Shown here one piece after another: positions 34,539-42,247 of a DNA stretch of 64,000 nucleotides. Source of the DNA: JACVRW01 sp963734025. Its GTDB lineage: Bacteria > Actinomycetota > Thermoleophilia > Solirubrobacterales > Thermoleophilaceae. Both the position numbers and the translations under genes were made by a program. How positions within the stretch are numbered: position 1 is the first letter of the stretch; the number at the start of each line of letters is the position of its first letter. The stretch is taken from positions 62,001 to 126,000 of the forward strand of contig CAVTFR010000011.1 of the NCBI GenBank assembly GCA_963734025.1, given 5' to 3'. The notes under the pieces are model-generated. The model worked only from the letters and a program-made list of their open reading frames with translations. It ran no database searches and was not told the origin of the DNA.

Positions 34539-34895
34539 CTAGAAGATCAGCACCGCCGCGGATGCGAGCAGCAGCGCGACGAAGGCAGCGGCCACGGCCT
34601 TCTCCGAGATGCGCTGCTGGAGGGCCGTGCCCGCCAGGACCCCGGCCAGCGCGGGCGCGGCGATCAGGACGCCCTTGCCGAAATCGACGTTGCCGTAGGC
34701 GGCCTGCGCGCCGGCCGCCAGCGCCCCGATCACGATGATCGCGGCGAGCGACGTGCCGGTGGCCTCTTTCTGCCCGTAGCCCAGCCAGATCACGAGCAGC
34801 GGCACGATGATCGTGCCCCCACCGACCCCGAACAGGCCCGAGAACGCCCCCGCCGCGGTGGCGATGGCGGCAAGGCGAAACAGCCTGGACGACAT
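34539..34895 (-). CDS. Half-size TSUP (TauE/SafE) membrane protein, copy 1
   Basis: 118 residues, about four TM segments, with the same repeat: AAGAFSGLFGVGGGTIIVPL (about 14-33), QKEATGTSLAAIIVIGALA and FGKGVLIAAPALAGVLAG. It shares the GLxGVGGG core with its neighbour but is clearly diverged, so this is an old split rather than a recent duplication. First gene of a five-gene minus-strand run (TSUP, TSUP, STAS, sigma, DUF2294) starting from the bidirectional -10 shared with otsB. Confidence 0.87.
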   Translation of the reverse strand: MSSRLFRLAAIATAAGAFSGLFGVGGGTIIVPLLVIWLGYGQKEATGTSLAAIIVIGALAAGAQAAYGNVDFGKGVLIAAPALAGVLAGTALQQRISEKAVAAAFVALLLASAAVLIF

Positions 34896-34902
34896 CCCGG
34901 GG

Positions 34903-34909
34903 CATACTA
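34903..34909. promoter_or_regulatory. Overlapping bidirectional -10 element, TSUP operon / otsB
   Basis: CATACTA. Rightward CATACT (34903-34908) ends 7 bases before GTG 34916; leftward TAGTAT (5 of 6 to TATAAT) ends 8 bases before ATG 34895. One-base offset, 20-base divergent gap. Confidence 0.6.
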
Positions 34910-34915
34910 CGGCCC

Positions 34916-35728
34916 GTGTCCGCTCCCCCTTCAGAGGCGCTCGCCGAGGCGCTAAGGCCCCTGACCCGCGACCCGTCCCGCGGCGCCGTCTTCTGCGACG
35001 TCGACGGCGTGCTCGCTCCGATCGTCCAGAGGCCCGAGGACGCCCATGTGCGCGAGGAGACCTCCGTGCTGCTCGGGCGGCTCGCCCGGCGCTACGCGTG
35101 CGTCGCCTGCATCTCGGGCCGGGCCGCCGCCGACGTGCGCCGGCTCGTTGGCGTCGGCGGGATCGCCTACGCCGGCTCGCACGGCGCCGAGTTGCTCGAG
35201 CCGGGCTCGGCGTCGCCACGGACGGTGCCCGCCTTCAAGAGCTGGGAGCAGCGCGTCCAGCGCTTCGCCGCCGGGCATGACACGCGCGAGTCGCGCCTGC
35301 TCAGGGTGCGGATCGAGGACAAGGGCCCGATCGCCGCCTTCCACTGGCGCGGCGCCCCCGACGAGGACGGCGCGCGCACGCTGCTCGAGGGGCTCGCCCA
35401 GGAGGCCGAGGCGGCGGGTTTCGCGACCCACTGGGGCCGCAAGGTGCTCGAGATCCGGCCGCCGGTGCCGATCGACAAGGGCCAGCCCGTGCGCGACCTG
35501 GTCACGCGCTCCGGCGCGCGCACGGCGCTCTACGGCGGCGACGACGCCACCGACCTCGATGCCTTCAGCGAGCTCGAGGCGCTGCTCGGCGAGGGCGTGC
35601 TCGAAGCCGCCGTCCGCGTGGGTGTGCGCTCGGACGAGGGCCCGCGCGCCATCGTCGAGCAGGCCGACCTGGTCGTGGACGGAGTGGAGGGGTTCTCGCG
35701 GGTGCTGACCGTGCTCGCCGAAGCGTGA
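34916..35728 (+). CDS. otsB: Trehalose-6-phosphate phosphatase
   Basis: HAD-type phosphatase releasing trehalose from trehalose 6-phosphate. The 270 residues show AVFCDVDGVLAPIV (catalytic Asp, about 24-37), ACISGRAAADVRRLVG (about 64-79), YAGSHGAELLEPG, GRKVLEIRPPVPIDKGQPV (about 180-198, motif III Lys), and LYGGDDATDLDAFSEL (about 204-219, motif IV). These fit OtsB rather than sucrose phosphatase. No otsA synthase is in the window. GTG start behind the shared -10 with no ribosome-binding site. Confidence 0.93.
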   Translation: MSAPPSEALAEALRPLTRDPSRGAVFCDVDGVLAPIVQRPEDAHVREETSVLLGRLARRYACVACISGRAAADVRRLVGVGGIAYAGSHGAELLEPGSASPRTVPAFKSWEQRVQRFAAGHDTRESRLLRVRIEDKGPIAAFHWRGAPDEDGARTLLEGLAQEAEAAGFATHWGRKVLEIRPPVPIDKGQPVRDLVTRSGARTALYGGDDATDLDAFSELEALLGEGVLEAAVRVGVRSDEGPRAIVEQADLVVDGVEGFSRVLTVLAEA

Positions 35729-35741
35729 GCCTGGCGTCCGG

Positions 35742-36257
35742 GTGAGGTTTCGCGACTTCCTGCGCGTGTCGGTGATCCTCTTCGGCGGATCCGCCACCGC
35801 CCTCGCGGTCGTTTCCGTGGCGGGCGCCGCGCAGGCGGACACCAACACACTCGTGTACGTCGCCGCGATCTGGTGGTGCCTCGCGACGCTCGCCGGGCTG
35901 TGGCTCGGCCGCCGGCTCGCACCCACGCCCGGCATCGCCGGGCTGCTCGCCTCCGCACGCAAGACCAACGTCCTGCCCGAGCTCGAGCCCGGCACGGTGC
36001 TCTTCAACCGGCTCTGGGGGCTGATCGTGCTGACGATCAGCGCGGCCGTGGTCGGCTTCTTGTTCCCGCAGGTGCCGGCGATCGCAACCGGCTATTGCCT
36101 GCTGGTGGCGCTCGTCTGGCGGCGCCAGTCGGCCGCGGTGGAGGCGATCGAGGGCCGCGACGGGATCGAGTTCTGGTTCGACCGCACCTCACCGCTCGGC
36201 AAGCCGCAGCTGCTGCGTCTGCCAGGCCTGCGCAAGATCGAGCCGGTGCCGGGCTAG
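35742..36257 (+). CDS. Conserved membrane protein of unknown function
   Basis: 171 residues with three to four hydrophobic segments at about 8-30, 36-54, 87-106 and 110-126. The C-terminal 45 residues are soluble (GIEFWFDRTSPLGKPQLLRL). No family is recognised. GTG start 13 bases after otsB, so likely co-transcribed. Its TAG stop and the TAG stop of convergent polX are the two strands of one CTAG (36254-36257). Confidence 0.7.
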   Translation: MRFRDFLRVSVILFGGSATALAVVSVAGAAQADTNTLVYVAAIWWCLATLAGLWLGRRLAPTPGIAGLLASARKTNVLPELEPGTVLFNRLWGLIVLTISAAVVGFLFPQVPAIATGYCLLVALVWRRQSAAVEAIEGRDGIEFWFDRTSPLGKPQLLRLPGLRKIEPVPG

Positions 36258-37976
36258 GCCCCGCGCTTGCGCAGCTTGCGAAGCTCGTCCCAGGGCCGCG
36301 TGTTGCCGACCCCCGCCGCCGTGACCCAAGCCCGCCGCGCCGTGGCGATCCCGTAGCGGATGTTCGGGAGCGTCTCGACGCCGTGCGAGTCGGAGTCGAC
36401 GAGCAGCGTCACGCCCGCCTCCGCGGCAGCGCGCGCGTAGACGTCGTTCAGGTCACGCCGGTCGGGATTGGAGTTGATCTCGAGGAACGTGCCCGTCTCG
36501 ACCGCCTTCGCGATCACCCTGTCGACGTCGAGCGCGTAGGGCTCGCGGCTCTCGAGCAGCCGTCCGGTCGGATGCCCGATCACGTCGACGAGCGGGTGCT
36601 CCATCGCGCGCAGCATGCGCTCGGTCTGCTTCTTCTCGGAGAGCCGGAACGACGTGTGCAGGCTCGCAACGACCCAGTCGAGCTCCTCCAGCAGGCCGTC
36701 GTCATAATCGAGCGTGCCGTCGGGCATGATGTTCGTCTCGGTGCCCGCGAGCACGACGATGCCCGGGTCTCCCAGCGAGCGGATCTCCTCGATGCGGGCG
36801 CGCAGAGCGTCGGGCGGGACGTCGTCGCCGAACCCGTGCGAGGCGGAGTGGTCGGTGATCGCGATGTACTCGTAGCCCAGCTCGCGGGCGCCGGCGACCA
36901 TCTCCTCGAGCGAGTTGCGCCCGTCGGAGAGCGTCGTGTGCATATGCAGGTCGCCGCGCAGTTCGCCCTGCTCGATCAGCTTGGGCAGCTTCGCCCTTGC
37001 GCGCCGCCTCGAGCTCGCCGCGGTTCTCGCGCAGCTCGGGTTGGATGAACGCCATCCCGAGCCGCTCGTAGACCTCCTCCTCCGTGGCGAAGGCCTCGCT
37101 GGCGCCGCTCTCGTCGTCGCTGATGCCGTACTCGCTCACGTGCAGGCCGCGGCGCACCGCCTCCGTGCGCAGCGCCTCGTTGTGCCTGCCCGAGCCGGTG
37201 AAGTGCTGGAGCAGGTTGCCGAAGGCCTCCTCCGGCACGATCCGCAGGTCGACGGGTAGCCCGGAGTGGGTCACGACCTTGGCCCCGGCCGCCCCAGAGG
37301 TCGACACCGTGTCGATCGCCTCGAGCTCGCAGAATGCGGCCGAGAGCGCCTCCGGGTCGCTCGAGGCCGCCACGATGTCGAGGTCCTTGACCGTGTCAGC
37401 GCGCCGGCGCGCGCTGCCGGCCAGCTCGACCCGCAGCGCCGCCGGGTGTTCGCGCAGCGCCGCCACCAGCTCCTCTCCGACCGTCAGCGCTTTCGAGAGC
37501 AGCGTGCGCGACTGAGGGCGCCCGTCCGCGCCGGCCGCCAGCGCGGCGAGCACGTTCTCCTCGGCTTTCTGGCCGAAGCCCGGTACGTCCTTGAGGGTGC
37601 CGTCCTCGCTGGCCCGCTTGAGGTCCTCGAGCGAGCTGACGCCGAGGTTGTCGTACAGGAGCCGGGCGCGCTTGGGGCCGAGGCCCGGGATGCGCGTGAC
37701 CTCGACGAGCCCCGCCGGGATCTTGGCCTTCAACTTGTCCGCCGACGGGATCGAACCCGTCTCGAGCAGCGCGTCGATCTTCTCGGCGATCGTCTTGCCG
37801 ACACCCGAGAGCTCCTCGACGCGCCCCTGCCTGGCCATGTCCTCCACCGAGACGCCGGCCTCGCGGATCGCCTTCGCCGCGTTGCGGTAGGCCACGACCC
37901 TGTAGACGACCGCGCCGTCGAGCTCGTAGAGGCTCGCGAGCTCCTCGAAGGCCTCGGCTATCTCTCCATTCCGCAT
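36254..37976 (-). CDS. polX: PolX-type DNA polymerase/3'-5' exonuclease with PHP domain (one frameshift)
   Basis: Bacterial family-X repair polymerase. From ATG 37976: HhH domain (VVYRVVAYRNAAKAIRE, IPGLGPKRARLLYDNLG at about 98-114), the polymerase palm with AGSARRRADTVKDLDIVAAS (about 189-208, catalytic DxD), and LPVDLRIVPEEAFGNLLQHF. The PHP domain (MHTTLSDGRNSLEEMV, EYIAITDHS, EINSNPDRRDL, DSDSHG) is in a second frame to 36254. One extra G near 37000 splits KGKLPKLIEQGELRGDLHMH; without it the protein is about 573 residues, the family size. It lies divergent from a glycosyltransferase over a shared -10. Confidence 0.9.
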
Positions 37977-37984
37977 ACCCCGGC

Positions 37985-37991
37985 TAGGGTA
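37985..37991. promoter_or_regulatory. Overlapping bidirectional -10 element, polX / glycosyltransferase
   Basis: TAGGGTA. Rightward TAGGGT (37985-37990) ends 9 bases before TTG 38000; leftward TACCCT ends 9 bases before ATG 37976. One-base offset, exactly symmetric placement in a 23-base gap. Confidence 0.6.
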
Positions 37992-37999
37992 CGCGCCTC

Positions 38000-38713
38000 T
38001 TGCCCGGCGCCTGGCTGATCCTCCCGACCTACAACGAGGCCGAGAACATCGAGGGCCTTGCGCGGGCGGCGCTCGCCCAGCTCGATACGACCGGCCTCGA
38101 GCACACGATCCTCGTCGTCGACGACGGGTCGCCCGACGGCACCGGCCGGATCGCTGACCGGCTGGCGGACGAGCTGGCGCCCGTCCGGGTGCTCCACCGC
38201 GAGCGCAAGGAAGGCCTCGGGCGCGCCTACCTCGCCGGCTTCGAGGTCGCCCTCGGGAGCGGGGCCGACATGGTGCTCGAGATGGACTCGGATTTCTCCC
38301 ACGACCCGGCCGACCTGCCCCGCCTGATCGCGGCCGCCGAGGACGCCGACCTCGTGCTCGGGTCGCGCTACGTGAGCGGCGGCGGGGTCACGAGCTGGGG
38401 CCGGCTGCGGCGGGCCCTGTCGCGCGGCGGCTCTGCCTACGCGCGCGTCATCCTCGGTGTGCCGGTAAGCGACCTCACCGGCGGCTTCAAGCTGTTTCAC
38501 CGGCGCGTGCTCGAGGCGATCGACCTCGAGAACGTGCACGCCGACGGCTACGGTTTCCAGATCGAGCTGACCTACAAGGCGGTGCGGGCGGGCTTCACGG
38601 TCAAGGAGGTGCCGATCCTGTTCCGCGAGCGGAGCGGCGGATCGTCGAAGATGACCGCGCGCATCGCGCTCGAGGCCGTGTGGAAGGTCCCCCTCCTGCG
38701 GCTCCGTGCATGA
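38000..38713 (+). CDS. Polyprenol-phosphate mannosyltransferase-like glycosyltransferase (GT2, DPM1 type)
   Basis: 237 residues. Transfers a sugar, usually mannose from GDP-mannose, to polyprenyl phosphate on the inner membrane face. The GT2 fold shows ILPTYNEAENIEGLARA (about 7-23), VVDDGSPDGTGRIAD (about 40-54), MDSDFSHDPADLPRL (about 94-108, DxD-type site), GSRYVSGGG (about 122-130) and LTGGFKLFHRRVL. No C-terminal TM segments, as in actinobacterial Ppm1 synthase domains. TTG start supported by the -10 at 37985; no ribosome-binding site. Confidence 0.9.
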   Translation: MPGAWLILPTYNEAENIEGLARAALAQLDTTGLEHTILVVDDGSPDGTGRIADRLADELAPVRVLHRERKEGLGRAYLAGFEVALGSGADMVLEMDSDFSHDPADLPRLIAAAEDADLVLGSRYVSGGGVTSWGRLRRALSRGGSAYARVILGVPVSDLTGGFKLFHRRVLEAIDLENVHADGYGFQIELTYKAVRAGFTVKEVPILFRERSGGSSKMTARIALEAVWKVPLLRLRA

Positions 38714-38717
38714 CCAG

Positions 38718-38736
38718 CGCTATATTTTGTATAGCG
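38718..38736. promoter_or_regulatory. AT-rich dyad over the trxA -10
   Basis: CGCTATA and TATAGCG flank TTTTG. TATATT inside it (38721-38726) matches the -10 consensus at 5 of 6. It begins 4 bases after the glycosyltransferase stop. It may be an operator for trxA; a weak terminator is an alternative. Confidence 0.5.
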
Positions 38737-38761
38737 ACTCACCCCCCGACAAGGAGCGAAC

Positions 38762-39091
38762 GTGGCAGGCGCACTCAACGAGGTCACCGACGACAACTTC
38801 CAGGCTGAGGTCCTAGAGGCCGACAAGCCTGTGCTGGTCGACTTCTGGGCCCCATGGTGTGGTCCCTGCCGGATCATCGCTCCGCATCTCGAAGAGCTCG
38901 ACAGCGAGCGTGACGACCTCCAGGTCGTGAAGCTGAACGTGGATGACAACCCGCAGACGGCCGCGCAGTACAACGTGATGTCGATCCCGATGCTGCTGCT
39001 GTTCAAGAACGGCGCGCCGGTGCACCAGATCATCGGCGCCGTGCCGAAGAGCCGTCTCGTGCAGGAGCTCGAGCCGGCCCTCTCCGTGTAG
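38762..39091 (+). CDS. trxA: Thioredoxin
   Basis: 109-residue disulphide reductase. The fold is complete: VLVDFWAPWCGPCRIIAPHL with the WCGPC redox site (about 32-36), VVKLNVDDNPQTAAQYNV, and the cis-proline SIPMLLLFKNG (about 74-84). GTG start preceded by AAGGAG. Apparently single-gene, transcribed from the promoter in the dyad at 38718-38736. Thioredoxin reductase is not in the window. Confidence 0.97.
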   Translation: MAGALNEVTDDNFQAEVLEADKPVLVDFWAPWCGPCRIIAPHLEELDSERDDLQVVKLNVDDNPQTAAQYNVMSIPMLLLFKNGAPVHQIIGAVPKSRLVQELEPALSV

Positions 39092-39172
39092 GACTGTCGA
39101 TTTTCGCGCCTCCGTTCGTGTAGTGGGTGAAGCCCGGCAACCGCGCCGGCGAGACCCGAAGGAGGAACGAAG

Positions 39173-39520
39173 ATGAGGCAGTACATGCTTGGCGTCTACC
39201 AGCCCGACGGCGACCCGCCGGCGTCCGTCGACATGGATCAGGTCATGAAGGACGTGACCGCCGTGAGGGTGGAGATGCAGGAGGCCGGCGTCTGGGTGTT
39301 CTCGAACGGCCTGCACCCGGCGAGCAGCGCCACCGTCGTCCGAGTTGAGGACGGCGAGGCGCTCGTGACCGACGGCCCGTACATCGAGGGCAAAGAGCAC
39401 ATGGGCGGCTTCACCATCATCGAGGTGCCCGACCTCGACGGCGCCCTCGAGTGGGCTCGCAAGGCGGCAGCGGCGACGACGCTCCCGATCGAGGTTCGGC
39501 CGCTCGCAGCCGAGAGCTGA
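39173..39520 (+). CDS. YCII/DGPF-domain protein
   Basis: 115 residues of one ferredoxin-like YCII-related domain: MRQYMLGVYQPDG, EMQEAGVWVFSNGLHPASSA, LVTDGPYIEGKEHMGGFTII (about 64-83, with the DGP motif) and ALEWARKAAAAT. DGPF proteins are consistently encoded beside ECF42-type sigma factors, and the next gene is one. GGAGGAACGAAG precedes the ATG. The ligand is unknown. Confidence 0.9.
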   Translation: MRQYMLGVYQPDGDPPASVDMDQVMKDVTAVRVEMQEAGVWVFSNGLHPASSATVVRVEDGEALVTDGPYIEGKEHMGGFTIIEVPDLDGALEWARKAAAATTLPIEVRPLAAES

Positions 39521-39527
39521 CCGGCGC

Positions 39528-40763
<1,236 letters not shown>

Positions 40764-40803
40764 TCCGAGTGCAGGCAGGGCGACGGTTTGGAATGGTTGG
40801 CCT

Positions 40804-41766
40804 GTGCGGACCCCGTTCTGCGATCTCCTTGGCGTCGACGTTCCGATCGTGCAGGCCCCCTTCGGGCCCTGGGAGCAGGTGGACCTCGCCGCCGCGGTCT
40901 CGAACGCGGGTGGGCTCGGCAGCGTCGGGACCGCGGTGCGTAGCGTGGACGAACTGCGTGCTCAGTGGCGGCGCCTTCGCGACCTGACGGACAGGCCGTT
41001 CGCGATCAACCACACCGGCCGGCCGTTCGACGAGCAGGTCTTCGCCGCGATCGTCGAGGCCGCGCCCCCGGCGGTCTCGTTCCACATGGGCGTCCCGCGC
41101 GAGCGGATCGCAGAGGCGCACGCCGTGGGCTCGCTTTGGATCCAGCAGGTCGGCGACGCTTGCGCAGCCGAACTGGCGCTCGAGGCCGGCGCCGACGTGC
41201 TGGTGGCACAGGGATGGGAGGCGGGCGGCAACGCAGGCTGGGTTGCCACGATGGTGCTCGTCCCGCAGGTCGTCGATATCGCCGGCGACGTCCCGGTGCT
41301 GGCTGCCGGCGGCATCGCCGACGGCCGCGGCATCGCCGCCGCGCTCACACTCGGGGCGCAGGGGGTGCTGCTCGGTACGCGCTTTCTCGCCAGCGCCGAG
41401 ATGGCCGTTGACCAGGCCTGGAAGGAAAGAATCGTCGCGGCGGATGCCGGCGAGGCCGTGAAGGTACCGAGCAGCGAGCGCGTCATGCCTCCGTTCACGA
41501 TCGAGCTGCCGCCCGGGCAACCGCCGGCGCCGCGCGCCCTGCGCACGCCGCTCATCGACCTGCTCGAGTCAGACCCGGAGTCGGTGGACCCGGAGACGAT
41601 CGGCCCGGCGTTCGCGGCCGACGTCAGGGCAGGCGGCGGTCATGACCGGCTTCCGTTCTCCGGGCAGTCGGCCGGGCTCATCCACAACATCGCACCGGCC
41701 GCGGAGATCGTGGCGCGGCTCGTTGCGGAGACCGAAGCGGCCGTCGGTCGCTGGCGGTCGTCTTGA
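40804..41766 (+). CDS. Nitronate monooxygenase / FMN-dependent NAD(P)H oxidoreductase
   Basis: 320 residues from GTG 40804 (MRTPFCDLLGVDVPIVQAPF). FMN-binding TIM barrel of the 2-nitropropane dioxygenase family: AAAVSNAGGLGSVG (about 30-43), FAINHTGRPFDE, VSFHMGVPRERI, VAQGWEAGGNAG (about 136-147, FMN phosphate region), VLAAGGIADGRGIAAAL (about 165-181) and QGVLLGTRFLAS. The usual active-site His is plausible in the AQGWEAGGN neighbourhood only by alignment. Could oxidise nitronates or reduce enoyl groups. It lies 40 bases after the sigma gene. Confidence 0.88.
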   Translation: MRTPFCDLLGVDVPIVQAPFGPWEQVDLAAAVSNAGGLGSVGTAVRSVDELRAQWRRLRDLTDRPFAINHTGRPFDEQVFAAIVEAAPPAVSFHMGVPRERIAEAHAVGSLWIQQVGDACAAELALEAGADVLVAQGWEAGGNAGWVATMVLVPQVVDIAGDVPVLAAGGIADGRGIAAALTLGAQGVLLGTRFLASAEMAVDQAWKERIVAADAGEAVKVPSSERVMPPFTIELPPGQPPAPRALRTPLIDLLESDPESVDPETIGPAFAADVRAGGGHDRLPFSGQSAGLIHNIAPAAEIVARLVAETEAAVGRWRSS

Positions 41767-41809
41767 AGAGCTCGCCCTCAGCCGGCGCGGAAGAAGCCCG
41801 GCGGCGCGC

Positions 41810-42235
41810 TCAAGGTGCTGCCGAAGCCGTAGGGGACGCTCCCCGCGCCTGCTCGCGCTCGAGCTTCGCGCGGTAGCCGCCGCCGAGCGCGCCGAGCACG
41901 CCGCCGATCAGCGTCGTCGCGAACACGAGCCCGACCTGCGGGTGGCCCAGGTAGGCCTTGGCCTCGGTGTTGACGATCTCGAAGCCGATCAGCACGAAGC
42001 TGCCGTAGACGAGGCCGCCGAGCAGGCCGCGAACAAAGCCCTCGTCGGCGCCGTCGTGCTCCATGCCGCCGAGGAAGCCGCCGATGATCGCGAGCGGCCC
42101 GACCAGGATCCAGTAGACGACGCCGTTCCAGCCGAGCGCGAGGCCGGTCACGATTCCGAAGATGACCGGGACCACGATCGCGCCGATGAGCTGCACCACG
42201 AACGGCCGGTCCTCGAAGAGCGGCGGCAGCTTCAT
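41810..42235 (-). CDS. Small membrane protein of unknown function
   Basis: 141 residues, four predicted TM segments (about 14-34, 38-58, 68-88, 105-125), Gly-rich (IGGFLGGMEHDGADEGFVRG). No family recognised. ATG 12 bases after the ileS stop on the same strand, so it is the distal gene of that transcript. The C-terminus is short and basic, then Ala/Ser/Pro-rich. Confidence 0.65.
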   Translation of the reverse strand: MKLPPLFEDRPFVVQLIGAIVVPVIFGIVTGLALGWNGVVYWILVGPLAIIGGFLGGMEHDGADEGFVRGLLGGLVYGSFVLIGFEIVNTEAKAYLGHPQVGLVFATTLIGGVLGALGGGYRAKLEREQARGASPTASAAP

Positions 42236-42247
42236 CGCGGCGCCAGA

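Noticed and set aside
37738..37766. TPsiC-arm-like sequence (GGTTCGATCCCGTC on the minus strand), a possible tRNA end
   Set aside because: It encodes the GSIPSAD part of PolX, and no acceptor stem, D-arm or anticodon arm can be drawn around it.
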